DNA from: Pseudomonas gregormendelii
GTDB lineage: Bacteria > Pseudomonadota > Gammaproteobacteria > Pseudomonadales > Pseudomonadaceae
DNA length: 64,000 nt
Assembly: GCF_017114825.1 (NCBI RefSeq)
Contig: NZ_JADEVO010000025.1
Span: forward strand, 1-64,000
Direction of reading: 5' to 3'
The position numbers and the translations under genes are program-made. Below the pieces are notes generated by a model that saw nothing but the letters and a program-made list of their open reading frames with translations, was not told the origin of the DNA and made no database searches. Positions 7,627 to 17,123 of the stretch are shown here, one piece after another; position 1 is the first letter of the stretch; each line of letters starts with the position of its first letter.

Positions 7627-7827
7627 ATGTGGGGTTCATTGAGCGGTTACGATCAATCTGCTCAACGGCACCGTCAGGGTTGCTGCCTTTGACAAATAAA
7701 GCGCGGCTGACCGAGCTTTACTTCATTTACGTAGGTAGTCATCGCCAGTAACAGATTGTGAAATAATGTTTTTTAGTGCAATTACTCGATATAGCCATCA
7801 CTTTCAACGGCCATTCTTCAAACTAAA

Positions 7828-7850
7828 AATCCCACCGAACGACTGGGATT
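7828..7850 (+). other. Perfect 7-bp hairpin upstream of a terminator
   Basis: AATCCCA (7828-7834) and TGGGATT (7844-7850) form a perfect inverted repeat with a 9-base loop, 9 bases before the intrinsic terminator at 7860. It lacks its own U-tract. Confidence 0.4.
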
Positions 7851-7859
7851 ATCCAAATT

Positions 7860-7882
7860 AGGTGAACCGCTTCACCTTTTTT
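7860..7882 (+). terminator. Rho-independent terminator closing the effector locus
   Basis: AGGTGAA (7860-7866), loop CCGC, TTCACCT (7871-7877), followed by a run of T to 7882. It ends plus-strand transcription from the 3.7-7.6 kb locus and insulates the T6SS operon. Confidence 0.75.
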
Positions 7883-8260
7883 GAAATTAATTTCAATTAA
7901 AAATTGGATCCACACCCCTCCTCAAACCCTTGAAGCTGCTGGGTTTCAGACCTTAATGTATGGCAAAACCCCAGACTAATGGCCAGCAGACATCATTGCG
8001 GCATGTATCAAAAACGAGAAAAAATCCGCTCCCTCGTGAACTTTTGTATGCGGAATGTTGCCATACACCACGTTGCTGGCCACTCGACATTGAAAGGCCA
8101 GTATTCAAAGACACTTTATTCCTGGCAGGGCGATTCCTTGGTGACAGACATCAGGGATTGCACTTTGCGAACAGGTGTTCATTCGAGAAATTAGTAGCTC
8201 TTCGCGCCAGCCTGTCGATGTACGGCGGGCCACAGCGAAGTGTTCAAGGACGATGTACCG

Positions 8261-9010
8261 ATGACTCAGACGTTTGACGTTGAAGCACTGATCAAATTGC
8301 GCAGCCAGACCCGGGCCATTTCCGATGCGCTCAAGGTTCAGGCTTCGGATTACCTGTCGACCCTGGCCTTGCTGATCCGTCCGCAGTCGTTTTTCGGTGA
8401 GTACCTGCAAGGCGCGCAGCGCAGCAGCGGGCGTGAGACCCAGCACCATTTCAAAGAGCTCAAGGAACTGTACGACCGCATCGGTTCGGCTGCGCCGTTC
8501 CAGCTGGTCAACGAACTCGAAGTGCCCTTGAACCTGATCAGCACCACGCCGGAACTGTTCCCGCTGGAATACGACAAGGTGCTGTCCCAGAGCGGTCAGG
8601 TCATTCGCATTACCAGCCCGGTGCGCTGGGTGATCGGCTTCAGTTCGTTCGAACTGGCACGTTTTCGCACCGTGATCAAAGACCCCAATCGCAGCAGCGC
8701 CGAGCTGTATCGCTTCGTCGTGCACTACCTGGTGCTGTTCTACTGCCTGAGCAAATCCCCAGGCTTGAGCCGACTGCTCGATGGCCTGCGCTTTCCCGTG
8801 AGTTTTGAACGCCTTAAAGACTTCGGTGACCTGCCCTTCTGCGTCATCAGCTCGCCGGTGCGCGCGCAGTTGCCCGACGAAGCGGTGATCCGCAGCAGCA
8901 CCCAGATTGCCGGCAACAGCAGCTTCGAAGAGCTGGTGGGCCACGACAATATTTTGCAGATGAACGATGAAATCCGTCAGCGCCTGCTGCTGACGATCGA
9001 AGGAATGTAA
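8261..9010 (+). CDS. Unassigned accessory protein at the head of the T6SS core operon
   Basis: A 249-residue soluble protein with no signal peptide. Notable stretches are FDVEALIKLRSQTRAISDAL at the N-terminus, a central ITSPVRWVIGFSSFELARFR, and a helical C-terminus ending EIRQRLLLTIEGM. I recognise no catalytic motif or named domain. It lies 69 bases upstream of tssB in the same direction, so it is probably the first gene of the operon; K1-type clusters of P. putida also carry an accessory gene here as far as I recall. ATG 8261 (AAGGA about 10 bases upstream) is preferred over a GTG at 8240. Its conservation with tssB would indicate a dedicated T6SS function, perhaps in baseplate or sheath assembly, but this is inference. 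Confidence 0.75.
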   Translation: MTQTFDVEALIKLRSQTRAISDALKVQASDYLSTLALLIRPQSFFGEYLQGAQRSSGRETQHHFKELKELYDRIGSAAPFQLVNELEVPLNLISTTPELFPLEYDKVLSQSGQVIRITSPVRWVIGFSSFELARFRTVIKDPNRSSAELYRFVVHYLVLFYCLSKSPGLSRLLDGLRFPVSFERLKDFGDLPFCVISSPVRAQLPDEAVIRSSTQIAGNSSFEELVGHDNILQMNDEIRQRLLLTIEGM

Positions 9011-9079
9011 CGCGCCCGGCCGACAGTTCAGCCGAACGCAAACGACTTGCAGCGAATTGGTTCGCACCAGGAGATGACG

Positions 9080-9613
9080 ATGGCGAAGAAGGAAAGTACC
9101 CAGCACAAACTCGACCGCGTTCGCGCGCCTCGGGTCCATATCACCTACGACGTGGATATCGGTGACGCTCAGGAAAAGAAAGAGCTGCCCTTTGTCGTCG
9201 GTGTGCTGGGCGATTTCTCCGGCAACCCGCTGGAGCCGCTGCCGAAGCTCAAGGACCGCAAGTTCATCTTCATCGACCGTGACAATTTCAACGGCGTGCT
9301 CAAGGGCATCAAGCCGCGCCTGACTTATCGGGTCGACAACACCCTGGCCAAGAACGGCACGCAGCTGGGCGTCGAGCTCAACTTCAATGCCCTGGAAGAC
9401 TTCGAGCCACAGAACGTGGTCAAGCAGGTCGAGCCGCTGCGCAAGCTGCTGGAAGTGCGCAACAAGCTGGCGGACCTGCGCAACAAGATGGGCGGCAACG
9501 ACAAGCTCGAAGAGCTGTTGATGGACGTGTTGCAGAACACCGAAAAGTTGAAAACGCTGGGCAAGGAATTCGGCCGTGAAGCTGCCGTCCCTGCCACCGA
9601 TGGCAAAGAGTAG
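9080..9613 (+). CDS. tssB: TssB, small contractile-sheath subunit (VipA)
   Basis: A 177-residue protein of the TssB/VipA family. The typical features are RVHITYDVDIGDAQEKKELP near residue 18, VVGVLGDFSGNP (about 40-51), RKFIFIDRDNFNGVLK and the C-terminal helix (KLEELLMDVLQNTEKL) that inserts into TssC. With TssC it forms the cytosolic sheath that contracts to expel the Hcp tube. ATG 9080 is chosen because CAGGAG lies 6-7 bases upstream; ATG 9074 is too close to that site. The gene is 10 bases ahead of tssC. Confidence 0.97.
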   Translation: MAKKESTQHKLDRVRAPRVHITYDVDIGDAQEKKELPFVVGVLGDFSGNPLEPLPKLKDRKFIFIDRDNFNGVLKGIKPRLTYRVDNTLAKNGTQLGVELNFNALEDFEPQNVVKQVEPLRKLLEVRNKLADLRNKMGGNDKLEELLMDVLQNTEKLKTLGKEFGREAAVPATDGKE

Positions 9614-9623
9614 GAGCCTGAAG

Positions 9624-11126
9624 ATGAACGACAAGCAAACCGTGACTCAACAGGACAGCGAACTCGTCGAAGTGGAGAACTTCGCCCCGCAATCCTCCCT
9701 GCTCGACAGCATCATTTCGGAAAGCCGCGTGGCCCGCTCCGAGACCGAGCGTACCCGCACCCGTGACCTGATCGGTGAACTGGTCGGCCAGGTGCTGGAA
9801 GGCGAGATGACGCCGAGCAAGGACCTGATCGCCGTGCTCGATGCGCGCATCGCCGAAATCGACGCGATGCTCTCCGAGCAGATGAACGAGATCATGCATG
9901 CCCGCGAATTCCAGCAGCTGGAAGCGTCGTGGCGAGGCCTGAAGTATCAGGTGGACCAGACTGAAACCAGCACCACGCTGAAGATCCACCTGCTCAACGC
10001 CTCGAAGAAAGACCTGGTGCGCGACCTCAAGGCCGCCTCGGAATTCGACCAGAGCGCGCTGTTCAAGAAGATCTACGAAGAAGAATACGGCACCTTCGGT
10101 GGTGCGCCGTTCGGCATGTTGCTGGGTGACTACGAGTTCAACCGCAGCCCCGAAGACATGTACCTGCTCGAAGAAATCTCCCACGTCGCCGCTGCGGCCC
10201 ACGCCCCGTTCATCTCGGCGGCCTCGCCTGAGCTGTTCGGCTGGGACTCGTTCACGGACATGTCCGGCCCACGGGACCTGGCGAAGATCTTCGACACCGT
10301 CGAATACGCCAAGTGGAAGTCGTTCCGCGCCTCGGAAGACTCGCGTTATGTCGGCCTGACCCTGCCCCACGTGCTCGGTCGCCTGCCGTACGGCCCGGAT
10401 ACCACGCCGGTGGAAGAATTCAACTTCGTCGAAAGCGTCGATGGCCGTGACCACAACAAGTACCTGTGGATGAACGCCGCCTACGCCCTGGGCACCCGGG
10501 TCACCGACGCGTTCTCGCGCTACGGCTGGTGTGTGGCGATTCGTGGCGTGGAAGGCGGTGGTCTGGTCGAAGGCCTGCCAACTCACACGTTCAAGACCGA
10601 CGACGGCGAAATCGCCCTCAAGTGCCCCACCGAAATCGCCATCACCGACCGTCGTGAAAAAGAGCTGTCGGACCTGGGTTTCATTCCGCTGGTGCACTGC
10701 AAGGGCACCGACTACGCCGCGTTCTTCGGCACCCAGTCGGCGCAGAAGCAGAAGCAGTACAACACCGATATCGCCAACGCCAACGCCCGTCTCTCGGCGC
10801 AGTTGCAGTACATCTTCGCCACCTCGCGTATCGCGCACTACATGAAGGCGATCATGCGCGACAAGATCGGCAGCTTTGCTTCGCGCAAGGACGTCGAGCT
10901 GTTCCTCAACAAGTGGCTGTCGAGCTACGTGCTGCTGGACGACACCGCGAGCCAGGAAGCCAAGGCCAAGTTCCCGCTGCGTGAAGCCCGTGCCGAAGTG
11001 TTCGAGGTTCCGGGCAAGCCAGGCGTGTACAAGGCCGTGACCTACCTGCGTCCGCACTACCAGCTGGACGAACTGACCGCATCGCTGCGTCTGGTTGCCG
11101 AATTGCCGCAATCGACTCGCGGCTGA
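9624..11126 (+). CDS. tssC: TssC, large contractile-sheath subunit (VipB)
   Basis: A 500-residue TssC/VipB family protein of normal length. Hallmarks are the N-terminal FAPQSSLLDSIISESR, EFQQLEASWRGLKYQVDQ (about 95-112), LGDYEFNRSPEDMYLLEEIS, PTEIAITDRREKELSDLGFI and the C-terminal basic handle region. It pairs with TssB to build the sheath, whose C-terminal handle is disassembled by ClpV. Start ATG 9624 follows a TAGGAG-type site; the upstream extension to 9576 overlaps tssB and is not needed. Confidence 0.97.
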   Translation: MNDKQTVTQQDSELVEVENFAPQSSLLDSIISESRVARSETERTRTRDLIGELVGQVLEGEMTPSKDLIAVLDARIAEIDAMLSEQMNEIMHAREFQQLEASWRGLKYQVDQTETSTTLKIHLLNASKKDLVRDLKAASEFDQSALFKKIYEEEYGTFGGAPFGMLLGDYEFNRSPEDMYLLEEISHVAAAAHAPFISAASPELFGWDSFTDMSGPRDLAKIFDTVEYAKWKSFRASEDSRYVGLTLPHVLGRLPYGPDTTPVEEFNFVESVDGRDHNKYLWMNAAYALGTRVTDAFSRYGWCVAIRGVEGGGLVEGLPTHTFKTDDGEIALKCPTEIAITDRREKELSDLGFIPLVHCKGTDYAAFFGTQSAQKQKQYNTDIANANARLSAQLQYIFATSRIAHYMKAIMRDKIGSFASRKDVELFLNKWLSSYVLLDDTASQEAKAKFPLREARAEVFEVPGKPGVYKAVTYLRPHYQLDELTASLRLVAELPQSTRG

Positions 11127-11151
11127 TCTGCATCGTTGCCAGGGAGGCAGT

Positions 11152-11634
11152 ATGAGTAGTCAACACAGGCTGTTGCCATCGCTGCTGGATCGATTGCTCG
11201 ACGATCATCCGCACCAGTCCATGGAAGCTTCATCGCAACGCTTGTGTTCGCTGGCCGATTACAAGGCCAGCATCGTCCGCGACCTGGAGGTACTGGTGAA
11301 CACGCGCCAGTCCCTGGTCGCCAACGAGCTGGAAGGTTTCGTCAATCTGGGCGGGACCATCCTCGACTACGGCATGCCCGACTTCACCAGCCGCAGTGTG
11401 CTGGACCCGCAGGATCGCCTGCTCATCCAGCGCCAGCTGGAGAAGGCGATCACTGTCGGCGATCGACGGTTTCGCAGCGTCAAGGTGCAACTGCTCGCGC
11501 AACAAACCGGCCAACGCATGCTGACCTTCCGCGTGGACGCAGTACTGCGCCTGCAGGACATCACCCGTCAGGTTTCCTTTGACGCGGTGCTGCAGGTCAA
11601 TACCCAGGAATACAAAGTGCAGAACCTCAACTGA
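11152..11634 (+). CDS. tssE: TssE, baseplate wedge (gp25-like)
   Basis: A 160-residue gp25-like baseplate protein. It has the family pattern LLPSLLDRLLDD at the N-terminus, SIVRDLEVLVNTRQS (about 40-54), GMPDFTSRSV (about 74-83) and AITVGDRRFRSVKVQL. TssE nucleates the sheath on the TssFGK wedge. AGGGAGG lies 6 bases before ATG 11152, and the stop shares its A with the tssF start. Confidence 0.95.
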   Translation: MSSQHRLLPSLLDRLLDDHPHQSMEASSQRLCSLADYKASIVRDLEVLVNTRQSLVANELEGFVNLGGTILDYGMPDFTSRSVLDPQDRLLIQRQLEKAITVGDRRFRSVKVQLLAQQTGQRMLTFRVDAVLRLQDITRQVSFDAVLQVNTQEYKVQNLN

Positions 11635-13466
11635 TGCTCGACGATCTGCTGCCCTATTACGAAAAGGAACTGTCGCACCTGCGCTTTCTCGGCCAGGAGT
11701 TTGCGAGCCAGTACCCCAAGATTGCTTCGCGGTTGCTCATCGAGGGCGATAACTGCGAAGACCCGCACACCGAGCGCCTGATCGAAGCGTTCTCGTTCCT
11801 GTCCGCTCGCGTGCACAAAAAACTCGATGACGAGCTGCCGGAAATCGTCGAGTCGTTCCTTGAAGTGCTGTACCCGCATTACCTGCGCCCTACCCCGTCG
11901 ATGTCGATCGTCGAGTTCAACCTGGGCAAGCAGGAGAAAATCACCGAAGCCTTCCGCGTGCCCCGGCACACCGAGCTCAGTGCCAACCCGATTGACAGCG
12001 TGGTGTGCAAATTCCGCACCTGCTACCCGGTCGAGCTGTGGCCGGTGGTGGTGCATCAGGCATCGTTCATCGAGATGGAACGTTCGGCGTTCAACGGCCA
12101 CAGCGCCGACCTGGTCGCGCGCCTGCGCATCGGCTTGCGGGCCACCTCGGATGTGCTGTTCGGCAAGATGGAGATCGACCGCCTGCGGTTTTTCCTCGAC
12201 GGCGAAAGCACCCTGATGCTGCAGCTCTACGAGTTGCTGTTCAACAACCTGGCCAAGGCCACCCTGAGTTTCGAAGACCAGGGCCGCACTCGCGAAATCA
12301 CCTTGCCGGCGGACGCCCTGAAAGCGGTTGGCTACGGTCTGGACGAAGGCCTGGTGGACTACTCCGAGCGCTCATTCCTCGGTTATCGCCTGCTGCACGA
12401 GTACTTCACCTTCCCGGACAAGTTCATGTTCTTCGACCTGTCGGGGTTCGCGCGGCTGCTGGCGGGGAAGAATCTCGAAAAGATCGAGATCAACTTTTAC
12501 TTTTCCGATTACGACCTCAGTGATCGGCTGTCGCGCCTGACCCAGAACATCGGGCGCAACAACTTCAAGCTCAACTGCACGCCGATCATCAACCTGTTCC
12601 GCCAGCAGGCCGAGCCGATCCACTTGACCCACGCCCAGCACGAATATTCGGTGACGCCGGATGTGCGCCTGCAAGGCCAGGCCGAAGTGGTGTCGATCGA
12701 TCGGGTGCAGCGGGTGCGCAAGGTTGGCGGCATCGACCAGGTCGCCACCTGCCATCCGTTCTTCGAACCCCGTGGCGACCAGGGCCCTGGCCAGAGCTTC
12801 TGGATTGCCCGTCGGCGCCCGGTGCAGAACCGCCAGCAGGACGGCTCGAACATGGTCATCCGGGTGGTGGATCGCGAGCTCGAACTGCTCAACTCCAGCA
12901 ACGACACCTTGAGCATCCGTCTGACCTGCAGCAACCGCGACCTGCCGCTGATGCTGCCATTCGGTGGCGAACGCGGCGATTTCAACATTCCCGGCAACTC
13001 GGTGATCAACGACATTCGCTGCCTGCGCAAACCCACCGCCACGGCGCGCGTGCCCTTGGGCAACGGGGTGATCTGGCGGCTGATTTCGCACCTGTCGCTC
13101 AACCACATGTCGTTGGTGTCCCGGGGCCGCGAGGTGCTGCTGGAGCTGCTGTCACTCTACAACTACCGCAACGTGTCGGCGATCCGCAAACAGATCAACG
13201 GGATTGTCTCGGTCAGCAGCGAACCGGTGGTGGCGCGCATTGGTCACCCACGGCCCAACTTCGTGCGCGGCGTCGGTATCACCCTCAATTTCGATGAAAG
13301 CCAGTACACCGGCAGCGGCGTGTTTTTGTTCGGCATGGTGCTGGACCACTTCTTCGGCCAGTACTGCAGCATGAACAGCTTTACCCAATTAACCCTTCGC
13401 ACCTTGCAGCGCGAAAAGAGAGTCGTCCAATGGCCACCGCGAACCGGCGATCAACCCCTGGTCTGA
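11634..13466 (+). CDS. tssF: TssF baseplate protein (VasA)
   Basis: A 610-residue TssF/VasA family protein. The N-terminus LLPYYEKELSHLRFLGQEFA and the motif ERLIEAFSFLSARVHKKLDD (about 43-62), then LYPHYLRPTPSMSI, are diagnostic. TssF with TssG and TssE makes the wedge of the cytoplasmic baseplate. The TGATG junction with tssE and the 37-base overlap with tssG indicate translational coupling. Confidence 0.96.
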   Translation: MLDDLLPYYEKELSHLRFLGQEFASQYPKIASRLLIEGDNCEDPHTERLIEAFSFLSARVHKKLDDELPEIVESFLEVLYPHYLRPTPSMSIVEFNLGKQEKITEAFRVPRHTELSANPIDSVVCKFRTCYPVELWPVVVHQASFIEMERSAFNGHSADLVARLRIGLRATSDVLFGKMEIDRLRFFLDGESTLMLQLYELLFNNLAKATLSFEDQGRTREITLPADALKAVGYGLDEGLVDYSERSFLGYRLLHEYFTFPDKFMFFDLSGFARLLAGKNLEKIEINFYFSDYDLSDRLSRLTQNIGRNNFKLNCTPIINLFRQQAEPIHLTHAQHEYSVTPDVRLQGQAEVVSIDRVQRVRKVGGIDQVATCHPFFEPRGDQGPGQSFWIARRRPVQNRQQDGSNMVIRVVDRELELLNSSNDTLSIRLTCSNRDLPLMLPFGGERGDFNIPGNSVINDIRCLRKPTATARVPLGNGVIWRLISHLSLNHMSLVSRGREVLLELLSLYNYRNVSAIRKQINGIVSVSSEPVVARIGHPRPNFVRGVGITLNFDESQYTGSGVFLFGMVLDHFFGQYCSMNSFTQLTLRTLQREKRVVQWPPRTGDQPLV

Positions 13467-14500
13467 TCGACCAGGCACGGGCTGAGCCGCACCGATTCGA
13501 GTTTTTCCAATTGGTGCGCTTGCTCCGCCTGCATTACAGCAGAACCGGGCGCATGGACCTGGACACTCGACCGCACGAAGACCCTCTGCGTTTTCGCTCG
13601 CAGCTGTCGCTGAACTTCCCTGCCAGTGAAGTCAGCGACCTGCAGTTCGAGCGCGAAGGCAAGGTGTCGGCGGCCGGCCTGCCGCTGTCGGAAGTGCAAG
13701 TGACGTTCATGGGCCTGGTTGGCCCCTCGGGCGTGCTACCACGGCCGTACACCGAGTTGCTGATCGACCGGCACGTCCAGTACCGCGACGACGCCGCGCA
13801 CGCGTTCCTGGATATTTTCTCGCACCGCATGACCACGCTGTTCTACGAGGCCTGGCAGAAATACAAGTTCTACATCGAGTACGAACGCAACGGCACCTCG
13901 GACTTTGACCGCTACTTGCTCAACCTGGTGGGCTTTGGCCCCGAGGCGCAGAAACAGAAGTTCGACAAACAGGGCTCACCGCTGCGTCGGGAATTGTTCA
14001 GCTATTTCTCCGGGTTGTTCGCGCAGAAACCGCGCAATGCGATGAACCTCGAAGCGATGCTCAGCTTCTATTTTTCCCTGCCGTTCAAGGTCAAGCCGTT
14101 TGCCGGTCGCTGGCTGCACCTCGACGCCAGCCAGTGCACGCAGCTGGGGCGCAAGAATGCCGTGCTCGGACAAAGCGCAGTGGCCGGCAACCGGGTCTGG
14201 GACTACCAGTCGTGCGTGCGCATCGAGCTGGGCCCCCTGGACCTGGCCGACTACCAACGCTTTCAGCCCGGCACCGCGGACTACCAGAAACTGGTGGAGC
14301 TGGTGCGCTTCTATGTTGGCGCCGAACTGGACTTCCAGCTCGCGCCCAAGCTCAAACCCGAAGCAGTACCCGTTGCTCGCCTGGGTCGCCAGGGCAACGT
14401 ATCCCTGGGCTGGCTCGGCTGGCTCAAACGCCCTGGTGTCGACGTGGCACCGTCCCGTTGCGCCCTCTTCCACATTCCTTTTGATGGGGTCTCCCTGTGA
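13430..14500 (+). CDS. tssG: TssG baseplate protein (VasB)
   Basis: A 356-residue TssG/VasB protein. Near the N-terminus it has PHRFEFFQLVRLLRLHY and LRFRSQLSLNFPASEVSDL, followed by VTFMGLVGPSGVLPRPYTEL (about 87-106), which is the family signature. ATG 13430 lies within the end of tssF, and the gene ends in a GTGA overlap with clpV. It forms part of the TssFG wedge with TssE and TssK. Confidence 0.95.
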   Translation: MATANRRSTPGLIDQARAEPHRFEFFQLVRLLRLHYSRTGRMDLDTRPHEDPLRFRSQLSLNFPASEVSDLQFEREGKVSAAGLPLSEVQVTFMGLVGPSGVLPRPYTELLIDRHVQYRDDAAHAFLDIFSHRMTTLFYEAWQKYKFYIEYERNGTSDFDRYLLNLVGFGPEAQKQKFDKQGSPLRRELFSYFSGLFAQKPRNAMNLEAMLSFYFSLPFKVKPFAGRWLHLDASQCTQLGRKNAVLGQSAVAGNRVWDYQSCVRIELGPLDLADYQRFQPGTADYQKLVELVRFYVGAELDFQLAPKLKPEAVPVARLGRQGNVSLGWLGWLKRPGVDVAPSRCALFHIPFDGVSL

Positions 14501-17100
14501 ACCTGAAGTCCCTGTTTGCCAAACTCAACGACACCAGCCGCACCGCCACTGAAAGCGCTGCCGCCCTGTGCCTGTCGGAGCAACATTACGACGTCGAGAT
14601 CGAGCACCTGTTATTGCAGTTGCTCGACAGCAACGACAACGACCTGCCGGCCATCCTGCGCCATTACGACGTAGTGCCCGACCGCCTGCAGGCACAGTTG
14701 ATGACGGCACTGGGGACGTTCAAGAAGGGCAATACCCACACCCCGGCACTGTCGCCGCACATCACGCGCATGATCGAGCAAGCCTGGGTGCTGGCCTCTA
14801 TCGAGTTCGGCCAGGCGCAGATTCGCACCGGCCACCTGCTGCAGGCTTTGCTGGATGACAACGAGCTGCGCCGGGTGGTGATCGCCTCCGCCCCGGAGCT
14901 GGAAAAAATCAACGCCGACGACCTGCGGGTCAACCTCGGCGCACTGGTGGAAGGCAGCGCCGAATCGCAACAGGCCAAGCCCCTGTCCGGCGCGGACGTC
15001 ACGCCCCGCAGTGCAGTCAAAGGCAACGGCAAGACCCCGGCCCTCGATCAGTACACCATCAACCTGACGCAAAGCGCTCGCGAAGGCCGGATCGATCCGG
15101 TGCTGGGGCGCGAGTTCGAAGTGCGGCAGATGGTCGACATCCTCACGCGCCGACGCCAGAACAACCCGATCCTGACCGGTGAAGCCGGCGTGGGCAAAAC
15201 CGCGGTGGTCGAAGGCCTGGCGCTGCGCATCGTCCAGGGCGACGTGCCGTCGGTGCTCAAGGACGTCGCCATCCACACCCTCGACCTGGGCTTGCTGCAA
15301 GCCGGTGCCGGCGTCAAAGGCGAATTCGAAAACCGCCTCAAGTCAGTCATTGAAGAAACCAAGCGCAGCCTGCACCCGATCATCCTGTTCATCGACGAGG
15401 CACACACCCTGATCGGTTCCGGTGGCCAGGCCGGGCAGAACGATGCCGCCAACCTGCTGAAACCGGCGTTGGCCCGCGGTGAACTGCGCACCATTGCTGC
15501 GACCACCTGGGCGGAATACAAAAAGTACTTCGAGAAAGACGCCGCCCTCGCCCGCCGCTTCCAGGTGGTCAAGGTCGAAGAGCCGGACGAAGACAAGGCG
15601 ATCCACATGCTGCGCGGCCTGCTGGGCAAGATGCAGGATCACCACAAGGTCACGGTGATGGACGAGGCGCTGGTGCAAGCCGTGCGCCTGTCCAGCCGCT
15701 ACATCACCGGCCGCCAGCTGCCGGACAAGGCCGTCAGTGTGCTGGACACCGCCTGCGCCCGGGTCGCCCTTGGGCAATCGGCGCAGCCGGGGCCGCTGGA
15801 AGCCTGCAAGCGCCAGATCGACAACCTGCAGGCCGAAATCAACGTACTGGAGCAGGAAGCCGGCAAAGGCAGCGACCACTCGCGCCGCCTGGCCACCCTG
15901 CACAGCGAGCTGGGCACCGAACAGCAAACCCGCGAGGCCCTGGAACAACAGTGGCAGCGCGAACTGCAGCTGGTGGAGCAACTGGGCGCGCTCAGCCATC
16001 CGGACAACCAGGCCCCGGATGCCCGGCAGATTGCCGCCGTACGCGCCGAACTGACCAGCGTCCAGGGCGAACAACCGCTGGTGCATGCCCTGGTGGACGG
16101 CGGGACTATCGGCGAAGTGATTTCCGGCTGGACCGGCATTCCCCTGGGCAAGATGCTGCGTGACGAAATCGACACCGTGCAGCGCCTGCCTGAACTCTTG
16201 GGCGAACGCGTACTCGGCCAGGACCATGCGCTGCATGAGATCGGCAAGCGCATCAAGGTGTCCCGGGCCCGCATGGAAGACCCGAACAAACCGATCGGGG
16301 TGTTCCTGCTGCTGGGCCCGAGCGGCGTCGGCAAGACCGAAACCGCCCTGGCCCTGGCCGACACCCTGTACGGCGGCGAGCGCAACCTGATCACCATCAA
16401 CATGTCCGAATACCAGGAAGCCCACACCGTCTCGAGCCTCAAGGGTTCGCCACCGGGCTATGTCGGTTACGGCGAAGGCGGCGTACTCACCGAAGCGGTG
16501 CGGCGCAAGCCTTACAGCGTAGTGCTGCTGGACGAAGTGGAAAAAGCCCACCCGGACGTGCTCGAACTGTTTTTCCAGGTATTCGACAAAGGTGTGCTGG
16601 ATGACGGCGAAGGTCGCGAGATCAACTTCCGCAACACCGTGATCATCCTCACCTCCAACACCGGTACCGACCGCATCATGCAGTGGTGCCTGAACGCCGA
16701 GCAGCAACCCACGCCGGAAGACATCGTCGAGGGCCTGCGCGACGAGCTCAACCAGGTGTTCAAGCCGGCTTTCCTCGGGCGCCTGAGCATCGTGCCGTAC
16801 TACCCGGTGCAGGACGCGATCCTGGAGCGCATCGTCGGGCTGAAACTGGAACACATTCGCCAGCGCTTCGAGCGCAACCATCAGGCGGTGCTGAGCTACG
16901 ACGCAGCGCTGGTCAAGGCGATAGCCTCGCGCTGCACCGAAGTCGACAGCGGCGCGCGCAACATCGACAACATTCTCTCGCGAACGCTGATGCCGGAACT
17001 GGCCCAGCGCGTGCTGGAGCGGATGGCGCAGGACAAGCCGATCCAGAGCTTGAAGATCGAATTGGGCAGCGACGGCGATTTCGCCTACAGCCTGTGCTGA
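14497..17100 (+). CDS. clpV: TssH / ClpV AAA+ ATPase, sheath disassembly
   Basis: An 867-residue ClpB-type AAA+ ATPase. An N-terminal Clp repeat domain (about 1-150) precedes two ATPase modules: Walker A GEAGVGKTA near residue 228 with Walker B ILFIDEAH near 295, and Walker A GPSGVGKTE near 607 with Walker B VVLLDEVEKAH near 674. A middle coiled-coil (about 425-500) is present but short, as in ClpV. It uses ATP to extract and recycle contracted TssBC sheath. It starts at GTG 14497, overlapping the tssG stop. Confidence 0.96.
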   Translation: MNLKSLFAKLNDTSRTATESAAALCLSEQHYDVEIEHLLLQLLDSNDNDLPAILRHYDVVPDRLQAQLMTALGTFKKGNTHTPALSPHITRMIEQAWVLASIEFGQAQIRTGHLLQALLDDNELRRVVIASAPELEKINADDLRVNLGALVEGSAESQQAKPLSGADVTPRSAVKGNGKTPALDQYTINLTQSAREGRIDPVLGREFEVRQMVDILTRRRQNNPILTGEAGVGKTAVVEGLALRIVQGDVPSVLKDVAIHTLDLGLLQAGAGVKGEFENRLKSVIEETKRSLHPIILFIDEAHTLIGSGGQAGQNDAANLLKPALARGELRTIAATTWAEYKKYFEKDAALARRFQVVKVEEPDEDKAIHMLRGLLGKMQDHHKVTVMDEALVQAVRLSSRYITGRQLPDKAVSVLDTACARVALGQSAQPGPLEACKRQIDNLQAEINVLEQEAGKGSDHSRRLATLHSELGTEQQTREALEQQWQRELQLVEQLGALSHPDNQAPDARQIAAVRAELTSVQGEQPLVHALVDGGTIGEVISGWTGIPLGKMLRDEIDTVQRLPELLGERVLGQDHALHEIGKRIKVSRARMEDPNKPIGVFLLLGPSGVGKTETALALADTLYGGERNLITINMSEYQEAHTVSSLKGSPPGYVGYGEGGVLTEAVRRKPYSVVLLDEVEKAHPDVLELFFQVFDKGVLDDGEGREINFRNTVIILTSNTGTDRIMQWCLNAEQQPTPEDIVEGLRDELNQVFKPAFLGRLSIVPYYPVQDAILERIVGLKLEHIRQRFERNHQAVLSYDAALVKAIASRCTEVDSGARNIDNILSRTLMPELAQRVLERMAQDKPIQSLKIELGSDGDFAYSLC

Positions 17101-17123
17101 ACGAGCATTTGAAGGTGAGCATC

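Larger units (their letters stand above)
7627..8260. other. Long non-coding spacer ahead of the T6SS operon
   Basis: 634 bases without a convincing gene. It has two hairpins near 7828-7882 (annotated separately), an AT-rich stretch around 7740-7910 and a GC-rich 200 bases before the operon. The T6SS core promoter is presumably within 7900-8250. I saw no clear GG-N10-GC sigma-54 site. Confidence 0.5.

Noticed and set aside
7434..8260. Sigma-54 promoter for the T6SS operon
   Set aside because: No TGGCAC-N5-TTGC-like pair was found in the upstream 800 bases.
8105..9634. 509-codon open frame on the minus strand opposite tssB and the first T6SS gene
   Set aside because: It is antisense to clear T6SS genes, His/Gln/Val-rich in the way of GC-rich shadow frames, and has no family resemblance.
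9420..11111. 563-codon minus-strand frame opposite tssC
   Set aside because: A shadow of third-position GC bias over tssC; its composition (Arg, His, Gly, Val) and lack of a start signal argue against a gene.
15343..16881. 512-codon minus-strand frame opposite clpV
   Set aside because: Antisense to two well-conserved AAA+ domains; no ribosome site or domain.
16683..17123. N-terminal extension of TssJ through the end of clpV
   Set aside because: The lipoprotein signal starts at 17124 with a ribosome site; the extension is a shadow frame in clpV.
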